This document shows positions 10,083-20,729 of a stretch of 64,000 nucleotides of DNA, one piece after another. A model generated the notes under the pieces. The model had not been told where the DNA came from. It made no database searches and worked only from the letters and a program-made list of their open reading frames with translations. Numbering within the stretch: the stretch's first letter is position 1; every line of letters starts with the position of its first letter. A program made the translations under genes and the position numbers. Source of the stretch: Marsupella aquatica (taxonomy: Eukaryota > Marchantiophyta); NCBI GenBank assembly GCA_973895155.1, contig OZ316896.1, forward strand, positions 3,534,001 to 3,598,000. Reading direction: 5' to 3'.

Positions 10083-11290
10083 CTATTGTTCACGTTGTGC
10101 ATCCCCAAGGTCACCCGATGAAGGAACACCTGGAACGTCGAGATCATCTCGAGCATCATTTCCAAATTCAGGCAGTATTTCACCCTCCTCTTCCATGTAG
10201 CTTGTGATTTTTGGGCCCTCCATTTTGCGATGCTCTAAATTCTCCGCAAATACTTCCTCATAAACACTGGCTTCCACCGGAGCTATGTCTAAGGCCGCCT
10301 CTTCTATTACAACAAGGGAACCGACAATAATTTCCTCAGATGGTAACAGCTCCTTGGGTGGCACATATAAAACCTGCTTGTTGTCATGAAGGAGCTGAGC
10401 AAAGGCTTCTGTGAATTCCATCTCTTGAGCTGTGTCTGAATACACAAAACAATCCCGACCAAGAATGACACAAGCTTTCAATGTCTGTCCTCCAGAGAAG
10501 AAATCCAACACTGTATGACCTGGGCACAAGAAATAATCAACAAGATGCTTTGTCATTCGCAAAGGCTTTGCTCTCGGATTTACAAAGCCACCACGACGAC
10601 TGACCATCTCATAAGATGGGGCCATCTTCTCCAAAACTTCGACATCAACAGTGGATTCATCGAGCTTATCTTTCCCCTTTGATTGGTCTTTGTTGTTCCC
10701 AGTAGGGGCCTTCAAAGGCAAGACTGTGAAGTCTCTGTCCCACTTCTCACTGTAGTTCCAGAACGCATAAAAGTCATCAAAGAAAATTTGGGACCAGTCT
10801 GGTTCCTCTTCACAACAAATTCCCCCAAAGATGATTGAGTCTTGGCTCCAATGAGAAAATCTCCCTCCTCCTTGGGCAGCTGATCACGGTAGTAGCTCCC
10901 GTACTCCAGCTTCGTGTGGACTTTCTTCTCACGATGAATCTTCTCAAAGGCACTCTGAATCTGGCCTATCAATGGGCCTTGACGGACAAAAAAGATTACT
11001 AAGAGCTCCGTCGAGTTCGCCATCTGCAAACAATACTCCAGCAAGACAAAAAAAATGGCATCTGTCCACTACCGTTGTCAAAGACGACCAAAATCAACAA
11101 TGGAGAGTGGGCACGTCCTTTGCACCGAGTCAACAATCTCAGGCTTCATTGTCCTCATCAAATTATCGCTAAAAAATGTGCGATAAGGAGTATCCTCCAT
11201 TGAAGGCAACCCGCCAAATACCTTGCAATATATTTGCTCAAGCCTAACAATGAGACTTTGCGGAAATGGGTCTTTTGGCCTATTTCTTTT
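10083..11290 (-). pseudogene. Beta-class N4/N6 DNA methyltransferase domain of E1
   Basis: Motif order is that of beta-class amino-methyltransferases. First comes the catalytic half (about 11160-10780): SIVDFGRL, then a strand-helix block TDAIFFVLLEYCLQMANSTELLVIFF that follows motif IV. Then come motifs X and I (10640-10500): NPRAKPLRMTKHLVDYFL, then GHTVLDFFSGGQT, the S-adenosylmethionine loop (usual form VLDPFxGSGTT), and CFVYSD as motif II. The expected [DNS]PP[YWF] tetrad is not recognisable at IVDF, so catalysis is doubtful. Stops near 11070 and a frameshift near 10790 break it. In bacteria and phages such domains often follow a ParB-N domain in one protein; the ParB-like exon lies upstream here. 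DNA adenine or cytosine-N4 methylation would be the ancestral activity. Confidence 0.7.
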
Positions 11291-11305
11291 TAGGAGGTTG
11301 GAAAT

Positions 11306-11854
11306 TCAAACCTCTCCAGCAAGTTGTCTAAGTTTCGGCAACTCACCACGATCCATAAATGCAGGCAAAAATTGAGTTAGCTCAAACCAAGTGAGTGAAT
11401 TGGCAAACCGATCCGGATACTTCAAAACAAAGTACTCCACAATTTTTGCCCTCAGCTTGGTCATGACTTTGAAAGTATGAGCCATATCACTCATTGATTG
11501 AACATCAAATTTGTTGGCTGGGTCTTTCTTCAATAAAACCTTCTGTTGTTGAACAACAGTAAAAAGTTTCAGAATGTCATCACTACTCAGGTCTCCTTCA
11601 CAACATCTAAACAATGCCGGCGTAATCATTTTTGTTGTCCGGGATTTCCCATTTATTTTTGAACCTAACTCCCCTAGACCATCCGGAAGAAGTCCCTTGA
11701 CCCAATCGATGCACATTTGTCTCCAAGTTCGGAAAAGGTTCTCATTCAAAAACAACAACCAAAAAATATTCCTTAGATAGGATTTTCTAGTCGTTATTTT
11801 GGCAAGGGCCATATAATCCTGATCCAAACAGTACAAAGAAAATTTGAGGCTCAA
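11306..11854 (-). CDS. Middle region between the ParB-like and methyltransferase parts of E1
   Basis: An open stretch of 182 codons with no clear family. It is helical in character (LFTVVQQQKVLLKK; MAHTFKVMTKLRAKIVEYFVLKYPDRF). Palindrome copies lie just outside both ends of the upstream gap (11848 and 11946), so it is probably an exon of the same gene as 11960-12964. E3 has a longer region in the same place (32238-33557) with a comparable AKRYVYRFF...KPDYFW segment, a weak likeness that needs a profile comparison. Confidence 0.5.
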   Translation of the reverse strand: MSLKFSLYCLDQDYMALAKITTRKSYLRNIFWLLFLNENLFRTWRQMCIDWVKGLLPDGLGELGSKINGKSRTTKMITPALFRCCEGDLSSDDILKLFTVVQQQKVLLKKDPANKFDVQSMSDMAHTFKVMTKLRAKIVEYFVLKYPDRFANSLTWFELTQFLPAFMDRGELPKLRQLAGEV

Positions 11855-11959
11855 GACGATCTCGAGGTAGAATTAAGGAACTATGGTAAAATTTATGGGA
11901 GAATACATTCATGAAGATAAATCAAATACAGAAACTTGACCACGAGGCTCGAGACAATC

Positions 11960-13020
11960 TCAAGCTAGAAGTGGATTTGAGGTCGAATATACCTGGAACT
12001 TTTGATGATCCGTTAGTCTATTGGACCCAATCACGGGTCTCTCCCGACGGCCACACTCATCAAACTGTCGACGGGCATGGACCATAGTATCAAGAAAATA
12101 GGACTCATACTCCATGGTCTTATTAACAGCATTTGCCCTTTGTGAGTGTTGAGCAAGTATTGTTCTTGGAGTTCTGTCCGAAAGAATTCGTGACTTTCGA
12201 TATTGCAGACTCTTCGCAACCTCCTTCAACTTTGCATCGCTCTTAGCCCAACCTATGATCCAAACAGCTGCCTTTGCCGAGTGTTGTCCACTGATTGCAA
12301 GGAACTGCACCTTCTTATTCTTAACACCCCACTCGAACTCCTTTCGATCCTCAGCAGTATTCTCATAATGGAGCAACTGCAAACTCTCTCTTGAATATGG
12401 AATTAAATCTGCCATAGCTAGTACCATTCCAGGGTTTCTAACCATGGATTTTGCGACCTCCATGGCATGGTCTTTATTGAACATCCTATATACCAAAATT
12501 GCAGACGGCGAATCTATACTAGTGACAGGAATGTCAAAAGTTTCATTCATGCCAAATGTGTAATACTCCTCAATCTCCTTAAGAACTTTGGCTCCTTCCT
12601 TAATGCTCTTTTCTCCCGGAGCATCTCCTGGAGTGCCATCATCATCGGTATGTGCATTCACACCCGAGGAAGATGCCGGAATGAGATCTACTTTGGGCGG
12701 CGCGGACTTTTTTTGAGGTGGAGCCTTCTTCGCTTTGCTTTTGGGTTTCTCAACCCTCTTCCTCTTTTGAGACACCTTTGCTTCCTTTTTGTCCAAACCG
12801 GACGTCTTGTCTCCCGCAGCTACAGATCTCAATTTACCTGTTTGTCTTCGATGAGACAACACCCACTTTTTACAAGCATCCTCGTCAAATTCTCCGGCTC
12901 CAAACACAAAATCAGGGGATATGGATTCAAACTCCCCCAATTTGGATTCCGATATTAGTCTCAAAACCTTCCACGTGAAAGGAGTCGTGAATGCATCATC
13001 ACGATCAAACCCATACTTTC
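11960..13020 (-). CDS. ParB-N-like domain exon of E1
   Basis: About 334 residues in the main open part, with coding-like sequence extending upstream to about 13020 (FDRDDAFTTPFTWKVLRL). Residues about 53-95 are very basic (KKEAKVSQKRKRVEKPKSKAKK), a likely nuclear localisation or DNA-contact segment. Residues about 155-260 resemble the ParB N-terminal fold: ILVYRMFNKDHAMEVAKSMVRNPGM at the start, and FLAISGQHSAKAAVW where ParB-N proteins have a hydrophobic strand then [DG]GxHRxxAA. The usual Arg is Ser here. ParB-N folds are found in parS-binding CTPases, in nucleases and fused to phage methyltransferases. With the downstream methyltransferase it forms the same combination. Bacterial contamination is excluded by the surrounding introns and plant repeats. 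Confidence 0.6.
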
Positions 13021-13198
13021 AACAATAAAGGAATCCAAAAATTATGTCCGCTCCAGATATAGGAGTATCTTCTAGTAAATTACTTGTAGTAAAACCCTCG
13101 GGGAAGAACCCCATTGATATCACGCTCAGTTGTTTTCTGGCTGCACGTTCAATGTTAAGATCGCAAGAGTAGTTTTTGGCGTGAAGTCTAATTAGAGC

Positions 13199-13585
13199 TC
13201 ACTTCCCTGTCTCGTAGTTTTCCACTGTCAAAACCATGTCCTTACCGTTACTCGTCACAATAGAAACAACAGGCCCTAGAAGGCTGCACACTAGAGGATC
13301 GACTGATGGAGACCTTGTCTTCACACAAATAATTCCTTCCATGTCTTCAGTTTCAGCAAGCTCAATGGCCCAACAGAATCCAAATAAACCTTGTCCAGGG
13401 CAAGAAACCTCGATTGCATGTTCATCTTCGACTACCAAATTAGGCGATCCCAATTTCGCACCTGGGACAGCCAAAATGTAGCAATTGTCATAAACATGTA
13501 CTACAAAACCAAGAAACAAATAGGTGGCTCGAGATGATCTCGATCTTCCTTCTAAGTTTAATAGTCTGACATGTTCCAATGCCAT
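13199..13585 (-). CDS. First minus-strand exon of E1, unknown domain
   Basis: About 128 residues, starting MALEHVRLLNLEG. No family recognised. It contains one palindrome (13527-13545) in coding sequence, translated as part of RSRSSRAT. It may be the 5' exon of the ParB-like gene or a separate small gene. More palindromes lie just upstream (13663 onward), in the presumed divergent promoter region. Confidence 0.4.
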   Translation of the reverse strand: MALEHVRLLNLEGRSRSSRATYLFLGFVVHVYDNCYILAVPGAKLGSPNLVVEDEHAIEVSCPGQGLFGFCWAIELAETEDMEGIICVKTRSPSVDPLVCSLLGPVVSIVTSNGKDMVLTVENYETGK

Positions 13586-15980
13586 TTCATCCGTGGAATT
13601 TAAAAAGAGATTTCAAACCCAAGAAATCTAAAAAGATAACTCAATAGTTAGGAAACACAATAGGCTCGAGATGATCTCGAGCCACCATCTGTTTAAAAGA
13701 TCTCGATCCTCATATATATCAGTTGAGGTTTTATTCCATTGCATATCATGAACCAGTCAAATTTAACGAACAACATTTTCAAGAATGATCCAATGTCACC
13801 TATTCGACCACATTCAAAACCCTCTAACTCAGTGGTTTGTCATCTTCACAAACGAGTTGGAGGACTAAGAAAGTGGTCCAAAAGGCAAGCTTGGATCACA
13901 ATGAAAAGGATATTAGTAATTGACGACATGGAGTCCTTCCAACTGGAAGAAATTGGCCAAGGGATACGAATGACCATAAAGGAAGATGGTGAGGGATATA
14001 TTTGGCTCGAGACAATCTCGAGCCTAACATGTCAAACGAGTGATCCGAATATCATATTCAATAATGAACATCATATTCAATCAATGATTAAAATCCACTT
14101 TCTCCATTGACTTCTGATACCCACAAACCCGTTCGGATGTCAATGATCAGAACGAGTTGGAGGGTATAGAAGTCCTTGGAGGAAGGAAATTTTAGATATT
14201 GTTTCACTTTGGAAGGATAAGGGTTTCCAACTTGAAGAAATCTCACTAGGTCACATGCAAGAATTGCATATTGGCTTGAGACGATCTCGAGCCTCATGCC
14301 ACTGTCTTACATCAAATGCAAAATCAATTGATAGATCACAACTTTTGAAGCAAAGTATTGCAGAAAACATCAATAGGCTCGAGATGATCTCGAGCCTCAA
14401 CTGCATCCAAGGAATCCAGAAACAAGTGGACCAATTGAAGCTCGAGACAATCTCGAGTTAAACCTGAACAGAACAAAGATGATGAATTACGTTTAATGGT
14501 GTGATGGATCTGATGCGCTGAGTCTAGATGGGTCTGAAGCTCTTCGCCAATGGTTGCAAGGTTGTACTCAGCAAAGTCCTCCTTGGAGAAATCTACAACA
14601 GCCGACATGGCTGGTGAAGAGAGGAACGTACTACGGGCTGAGAACTTAAAAACAAATCTTGAGCCTAAGCAGAATATCTTGACCCTATAGAAGCTCGAGC
14701 TTAAACACAAAATCTTGACCCTACAAAATATTGAGGAAAAAACCTAATCTCGACCCTATGCAATCTCGAGGCTAATACAAGGATCTCGAGGCAAGAGCGC
14801 AAAACAATCTAGAGGCAAGGAGGCAAGGGACGCGAGGAGGTGAAGAGGCGAGGAGGCGAATGTGAAAATGGGGAATTCAAAACCCCTGAAGCCACTATAA
14901 GCCCCTCGGGGGTCGGCCTTGGCCGTGCCAAGCGTGCCAAGGCTCGTGCAGGCTCAGGCAGGCTGCCACGCAACCTGTTGGGTGCGTACAATCATTATTA
15001 CGGTCACACATGTTGTCATTATTGTTATCTGTACTTCAGCCCTGCCGTGAGTTTAGCCGTGACACAAGTTCAACGAAACCGTCTTATTGGCCTTTCTGTC
15101 TGTCAGGGTTTTATATATTGCTTGTCTTTGGTCTCCAGCGGGTCATTCTTCTCATTTCGTTTCATTGCTTGCTCGTTTCTCCCTCTGCCTCTCTCTCCCT
15201 CTCCCTCTCCCTCTCTTTGGCTCTAGATTTCTGCTCTGATCTCTTTCTGTTGTTCTTTTCAAGGGTTGTGGACTCTATGTTTGTGTTTAGGATATTTCGA
15301 GAAATTCTCATTTTAAGCCCTGAAGGAGGTCTAAACTAATTGAGCTCCTATCTTTTAGAAAACCAAACCTTTTCAGCTTATACTCTAGTGTCGGTCAAAA
15401 TCCATTTGGAAGCCTGTTCCCTCTATTTGATGGCCTTTTAGAAGCTATTTCTCAGTGTCTGGAAGTAAACTAGGAGCGTACTTTCTTAATTGCACCAAAT
15501 CATTCCTCTAGATCATCTAGAGCAATTTATATGTTCTTATTTTGGGTTTCTTATTATTCATAATAGTTTCTTTGTCAAATACAATGTCCTTTTTGGCTCA
15601 AGATCATCTCGAGTCATAAGTTTGATCCTCAAACTTATTCACTTTTGCCTTCTTTCTAATGGTGCATTCGGTTTTCCTTCTTATAATTGAGTTTATAGAG
15701 AGTCGGAGGTATAGAATCTAAATTTGCTATTCAGTGAGATTTCATATTTTACCTCGAGATTGTCTCGAGCTAAATACTTCTGAATTTTTACATATTGGAG
15801 TTTTTGGTCCCTCTTCTACCTCGAGATTGTCTCAAGGTAGAAGAGTTTCTTATTTTCTCTATCACATAATTTTGTGGGATAAACTTCTACACTTGGGTTT
15901 TTTGGTTTGTTTTTGTAGTCACTTTACCTCGAGATCATCTCGAGGTAACTACATCCAACTGTTTGGACCACGTTTTCAAA
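13586..15980. promoter_or_regulatory. Divergent intergenic region of E1 packed with palindromes
   Basis: About 2.4 kb separates the minus-strand and plus-strand genes and carries ten of the eighteen palindromes, spaced roughly 60 to 350 bp apart except for one gap of about 1.05 kb (14457-15506). It also contains repeated CTTGACCCTA/TCTCGACCCTA half-sites (14670-14790), a purine-rich stretch of GAGGCGAGG units (14810-14870) and a pyrimidine run of CTCTCC units (15180-15225). I see no convincing long gene here; the open frames overlap the low-complexity runs. Position suggests a bidirectional control region, but no promoter was tested. Confidence 0.5.
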
Positions 15981-17207
15981 ATGGGGATTTTCTTTCGAGG
16001 GGACAAGGTTTGCCTCGTAATCGACGGAGTGGAAGTTGCTTGCGGGACCGTCCTCAAGGTTGACCCGGGTGACTCAGTGCGTAATGTTGATTTGGGAAGT
16101 AATCATATAGGAGTTCTCATTGAGAAGTGCTATGAGGGATCACGGGAAATTCCTTACCCTTTGCCGCCGATCAGGACCCTGTTTGATGCTGTCGACTCCT
16201 GCATTATTTGGGATGCCTCTTTTGAATATTTGAAGTCATAGTCAACTCCAGCGACAACACAAATGGATGCCTCTTGTTCTACAAAGGATACGGTTCCCGG
16301 TTTTGTACCAGAAAAATCTTTGGTGGGAAGTTTTGGAGACTCGATTATATCTGGCGATGAAGTTGAGCTCTGGATCGGCAATCAGATTGTGGCTCGTGGA
16401 TTTGTGTTCAAGACGAATCCCGATGAGACCTGTCACAATGAAAGACTTGGCACTTCTAGGATTAGTGTGAAAACATGTGAAGTTTTTCAAGGAAGGGAGA
16501 GGTTACCCTTTCCTCACAATGGAGCCGATACCGTTCAGGAAGCATTGGACACTTTTGTATTCTGGAATTTAAAGGATGTTACTCGAAGGAGTTCTTCCCA
16601 GGATATGCTAAACGACCTGTCCACACGAGATGTTTTTTCAAATTATAATTTCAAGGATTATAGTTTGCGTTCTAATTGGACGACCGAGGAGGTGGAATTG
16701 TATGCTGAGGATAATTGGACCAAAGTGGGGGTTGGCATCATCACAGTTCCTTTTGAGTCAGGTGCAATTGATAATGATGTTCTTGGACCAGATCACGTTG
16801 GGGTTGCTGTCACACGCGTGATTGACCCTCTATTTTTCCCAAATATCTCCCTAGGAGTGCCTGGTCTTGTTAGGTGGACCGTCCGTTCACTTCTGCTGAT
16901 ATCAAGGGGTATTTTTCTTTTGGATCTCATTGAAGTGGTTTCTCCGAAACCAATTATTGATGGTCGAGATCATCTAGAGGTAGATATGAAAGGTGACACT
17001 GAGTTTTCAAAGCGCCCGTATAATTTCATCAAGAGAACGAAGGTCAACCCAGATAAAAAAAGGAAGAAGCACTTGGAGTCTCGGGCGATACTGAAAATCA
17101 CAGAGGAGGAAATCGACTCCATCCAAAGAGAAGGTTGTTGTAAGTTGAAGTGTTGGCTCAGCATGCCGAGAGAAGACCTATAGGCGATCAAGAGGGAATA
17201 CCATGGG
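15981..17207 (+). pseudogene. DUF8039-like repeat region of the E1 transposase gene
   Basis: From ATG 15981 one frame runs into the transposase part, interrupted by two in-frame TAGs (16239-16241 and 17181-17183). Three copies of a domain of about 70-80 residues are visible: GDKVCLVIDGVEVACGTVL...LGSNHIGVLIEKC; GDEVELWIGNQIVARGFVF...LGTSRISVKTCEV; and EEVELYAEDNW...LGPDHVGVAVTRV. Copies 1 and 2 continue into YPLPP or FPHN and end in IIWD or VFWN. This pattern matches my memory of plant transposon-associated DUF8039; the name needs a profile search. A palindrome at 16963 lies in coding sequence (GRDHLE). Confidence 0.6.
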
Positions 17208-19668
17208 ATGTCAAGCGACAACAAAACCAGTCACATTCTCACTCTTTTTGGCTGTAGGGAGAAGGAAGTGGAGACAAAAGGATATTTCGTTGTAAGTAGA
17301 CTTGTTTGCAAGGGTGCATTTATTAAAATGCATGGATTCAGCACTGCCAAGTATTATGATTACAAAAATCAATATGAAGCAGGTTGCACGGTTGGATTCC
17401 ATGGAAACAAGGGTTCACACAAGACACGGGGAAGCACCTTGCATGCTCGTGCTTTGTTGGAGTCCATTCTAACCCAAAACGGAGAACCCATGCCGCATCT
17501 TCCCTATGGAGGGTCTCACGGGATTGACACAGTTGAGTACAGACTTCCATCTTGTTTCACCAAGAAAGAGATTTTTGAGTCCAAGGTATACTCAAAAATG
17601 GAATTAGATGGCTACGTGAAGGTGAGTGAAAACACTATGTATAAACTCTGGAGTGAGTCCTTCATGAATTTTGACTTTCACAAGGGAAGTGCATTTGCAA
17701 AGTGTACACTTTGCACTGAGTTCAAAGATCAGTTGATGCAGGAGAAGAGAAAGAAAGAGCGTTTAGAGATTGAGGAAAGAAGAGCTCGCCATCTTCGTGA
17801 GCAAATGTCTAGGAGATATGTTTACTATGCTCATAGGGTTCTTGCGAAGAAGGATCCTGAGAACTATCTTTGCATTATACATGACAAGATGGACCAGGCC
17901 AAGACATGGATCCCTAGGTTGGTCCCCACTCCTGAATCATTGTCTGGTAGTGGTCAACCGCTCCCCATTGCGCTCACTGGGATGTTGACCCATGGAAGGG
18001 ATCCCGGATTGTATGCTCACTTCAGTTTCACTGGGCTTTGGCTGGGAGATGCAGACTTCACAGTGACATCATTGGCCAAGTGCCTTAGAGATCTGGAGGA
18101 TTACAAGGGGGACAAATCTAGAGACCTCCTTGAAGGATTATATTGGGCTGCAACGAGGCCAATTTTTCAATCTCTTTTGGACTTTGAAGCATTTCTCGCA
18201 GGTTACTTAGAACCCAAAAAAGTCTCAATTGCTAGATTTCAAGGAGCTGAAGATGACCAAGACGACTTTGGTGTTGATCCCAAGGCTACGTCTACCTCTT
18301 TCAAACCATTGCCAAGGCACCTGACCTTGCAAATGGATAATTCAGGGAAAGATAACAAAAACTAGTACGTGATGGCATTTTGCAGTGAGCTTGTTAGTAG
18401 AGGGGTTTTTGAAACAGTGCAGATGTCATTTCTCATGGTTGGTCACACCCATGAGGATGTCGATGCATTGTTTTCAAAAGTATCCAACCAAGTGAAGTAC
18501 AAGGAGGTTTCTACCCTCTTGGGGTTGATGGCTGAGGTTTGGGAGTGTGAAAGCATTCATCCTGTCCCACTTGATCCAAGAGGTTGCAGCTTACAAAGAG
18601 TTTTTGAAAACTTTCAAGGTAAAAGACATAGAGGGTCACTTAAAACCAGTGGCATTTCTTTTCTCTATGAGAGATAATGTTCCAATATATCAATACAAAG
18701 CACATGTGAAACAACCTTGGTACCCTCCAACCGAAAGGTCCATTTGGAGAACTAATTCCAGCACCAATGCTCTCATTTTACCAGAAGGTCAACCATTTGC
18801 AAAACCCATCTCCGGGGATGTACGAGGCAAGGTTGAAGAAATCATCCCATTCCTTAATCGTTACATTGAGTTTTTGAAGAAGAGTTGTAAGGATGAGACC
18901 TCTACAGCATATCGTGAGCGGTTTCCTTTGGTGAAATATTGGGAGATGGTGGTGCAAGTATTATCTGGGGAGCTTACAATTGAAGGGGAGGCAGAAATAC
19001 AGTTAGCATTGACATATGAATTCTGGCCAAAAACCAACCACGGAACTGGTTACAAGGTTAATAGTACAGGAACCTCTGAACCATTGGGGGAGCCTAGTAG
19101 TAGTACACAGAATCCACCAATGGTGGAGCTTCAGAATGAGTACCTGGAAGAGATGGAGGATCAAGCTGCAACATTTGTTGGCGCTCGACACGAGCGAGAA
19201 CTTGCATGTTGGATTCCTCTGCAGGACATTCAAGAGGGTCACTTTGTATTTCTCCGTCCAGAGGATGAATGGGAAAAGAAGAATGGGAAATAACGTTTCT
19301 GGTTGGTGAGAGCTTTGGGAGTTGTGGACCCAAACCATGAAGTTCCTTCAGGAGACTTGCAATGCAATGAGAATTCTCCTACTAGTGCACGGTATGCTCC
19401 TATGTTCCAAGTGCAATGGTGGAGGCCTAAACATGGTAAGCATGATGCACCGGATCATGTGCGATATTCACGTTGCTTTCAGACCACTAAGACTTGGGAG
19501 GTGGATCCTGGGTTTGACAGTGCCACTGAACGTTGGCAATTTGCTAATTCTGCTATGTATGGATTCAAGTCACGCTCTAGAGAAGAAAATATAATTGATA
19601 GAGGTTTGACCATTCCCAAGAATGTTTTGAAAACACTCAAAACCTACATGGAAGGGATTGTTGAGTAA
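17208..19668 (+). pseudogene. DUF7869-like transposase of E1
   Basis: The frame continues from the DUF8039-like region. A zinc-ligand pair CTLCTEFK is followed by a coiled helix (EKRKKERLEIEERRARHLREQ), then IHDKMDQAKTWIPRL, whose Asp fits the first acidic residue of an RNase H-like core. LTLQMDNSGKDNKN carries the second, and FLMVGHTHEDVDALFSKV the third acidic cluster. These three blocks are the signature of the DUF7869 family found in plant and oomycete elements. One in-frame TAG (18363-18365) falls between DNKN and YVMAF. A frameshift lies near 18560, and an in-frame TAA at 19291-19293 splits the C-terminus. Hence the gene is dead, but it is the most likely mobility gene of E1. Confidence 0.65.
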
Positions 19669-20526
19669 GTCAAATATTTTTTAGTAGTCACTCTGTCAGA
19701 GTGAGGGAGTCTATGTCATTTAGTTTGGAATTAGACATGTCAGAGTGAGGGAGTCTATGTCAATTAGTTTGGAATCAGACATGTCTTTATTAGTACTTAT
19801 TGTTGGTTAGTACTAAGTAGTATATCTATTTAAGTAACTAATTATTATAATATTTTGGGATACTAGTTTGAATAGGTGGAGGTAATTGGACTTGGATACC
19901 TTTATAATTGCTTTAATTAATTATTATATCAATACAGACTATATATTACATGAAGTCTTAATATCCATGATAGGATGTGAGTGCCTCTTAGTACTGTCTA
20001 GTAGTAAACTTTAGTTTCAACTTGAGTTGCTTAGAATGTAACAAATTACTTGTCTGAATGGATAGTAAGCCAGGTATCATTCAAATTTAATATATTAAAT
20101 GCTCTCAATTAGTAACTAAGTAGAAGGTTAATTTAGCTAGCTAAGGGTAGAGATCATATTGAAGCTTTACTAGTTATATGGGTCTAGAGATCATATTATT
20201 TGAAGCTTTACTAGTTATATGGGTAGAGATCATATTGAAGCTTTACTAGACACTTATATTCTATTAGTCAAATTGAATCAATGTAAGTAAGTTCTACTTA
20301 TTATCCAACATATTTTACATTATTATCACCCAAATGTTTTTCTTTAGAATTCAAATTAATATTTCATTTTCTCCTATGTACAATCTTGATCCCCCAAATG
20401 TACAACATCTGGTGCCCAAATGTACAACTCCCACTGCCCAAATGTACAATTCTTGTGCCCAAATGTACAATTCTTGTGCCCAAATATATATTTTTTGGTG
20501 CCTAAATGTCCAAAGATCAAAGAATT
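19669..20526. other. Right subterminal region of E1
   Basis: AT-rich DNA without a gene. It has direct repeats: GTCAGAGTGAGGGAGTCTATGTCA twice near 19695 and 19740 (quoted as two halves of one unit), three copies of GAGATCATATT...GAAGCTTTACTAG at 20150-20250, and a run of five CCCAAATGTACAA units at 20395-20475. The last resembles CCAAATATACA near 7650 at the other end, so these may be subterminal transposase-binding repeats. Confidence 0.6.
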
Positions 20527-20545
20527 TTCCAGTTTTAATGAATAG
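20527..20545 (-). repeat. E1 right terminal inverted repeat
   Basis: TTCCAGTTTTAATGAATAG, the exact inverse of 7535-7553. MULE-1 intron-like DNA with GTTTATGTTTTGACC resumes outside it. Confidence 0.75.
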
Positions 20546-20729
20546 ACTAATATTCCCATTACCATATATTGGTAACTTGTTGCAATTTATGTTGTGACCT
20601 TCCCATTAACATATATTGGTTTGTTGCAGTTTATGTTTTGACCTTCCCATTTAAATATAATTATTGGTTTGTTTCCAAGTTGTGACTTTTGTAATGCATA
20701 ACTGAATAGGCAATGCTTCCTCAAGATGT

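Larger units (their letters stand above)
7980..16979. repeat. E1 dispersed palindrome family CTCGAGATNATCTCGAG
   Basis: Eighteen near-palindromes share the core CTCGAGAYNRTCTCGAG, usually with an extra self-complementary GG/CC or CC/GG pair. Approximate starts: 7980, 8221, 9344, 10137, 11848, 11946, 13527, 13663, 14004, 14273, 14376, 14441, 15506, 15597, 15753, 15820, 15925 and 16963. Eleven fall between 13.5 and 15.95 kb, the region between the divergent genes. Others lie at exon-intron edges, and three fall inside coding sequence. The copy at 15925-15947 sits about 35 bp before the probable ATG of the plus-strand gene. No copy was seen outside E1. Similar arrays in E2 and E3 use different sequences. 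Function unknown; protein-binding or methylation sites are the simplest idea. Confidence 0.88.
7535..20545. mobile_element. Large nested element E1 (13.0 kb)
   Basis: Inverted ends CTATTCATTAAAACTGGAA at 7535-7553 and 20527-20545 enclose 13,011 bp lying in an intron of the MULE-1 plus-strand gene. Subterminal DNA at both ends is rich in TGCCCAAAT/TGGCCAAAT-type repeats. I could not find an unambiguous target duplication. Gene order: minus strand, 13585 to 8234, ParB-like/DNA-methyltransferase gene followed by an FCP1-like gene; plus strand, 15981 to 19668, DUF8039-like repeats joined to a DUF7869-like transposase. An 18-copy palindrome family (CTCGAGATNATCTCGAG) is confined to it. No polymerase B, capsid or integrase gene was seen, so it is not a Maverick. 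Its superfamily is unassigned. Confidence 0.75.

Noticed and set aside
12467-12958. Plus-strand frames opposite the ParB-like exon
   Set aside because: No protein character beyond antisense composition; the minus strand has the recognisable motifs.
10083-12964. Bacterial contamination carrying ParB and methyltransferase
   Set aside because: The exons are separated by intron-like sequence with plant-like composition, lie within an element bounded by inverted ends, and the same plan recurs in E3.
13527-15947. CRISPR-like array
   Set aside because: Repeats are palindromic but spacing is irregular (about 60 bp to over 1 kb), spacers are not unique units, copies extend into coding sequence, and the context is plant transposon DNA.
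7535-20545. Maverick/Polinton or integrated giant-virus fragment
   Set aside because: No polymerase B, capsid, packaging ATPase or integrase was seen. Introns and a DUF7869-like transposase point to a plant DNA transposon. FCP1-like and methyltransferase genes alone are not enough.
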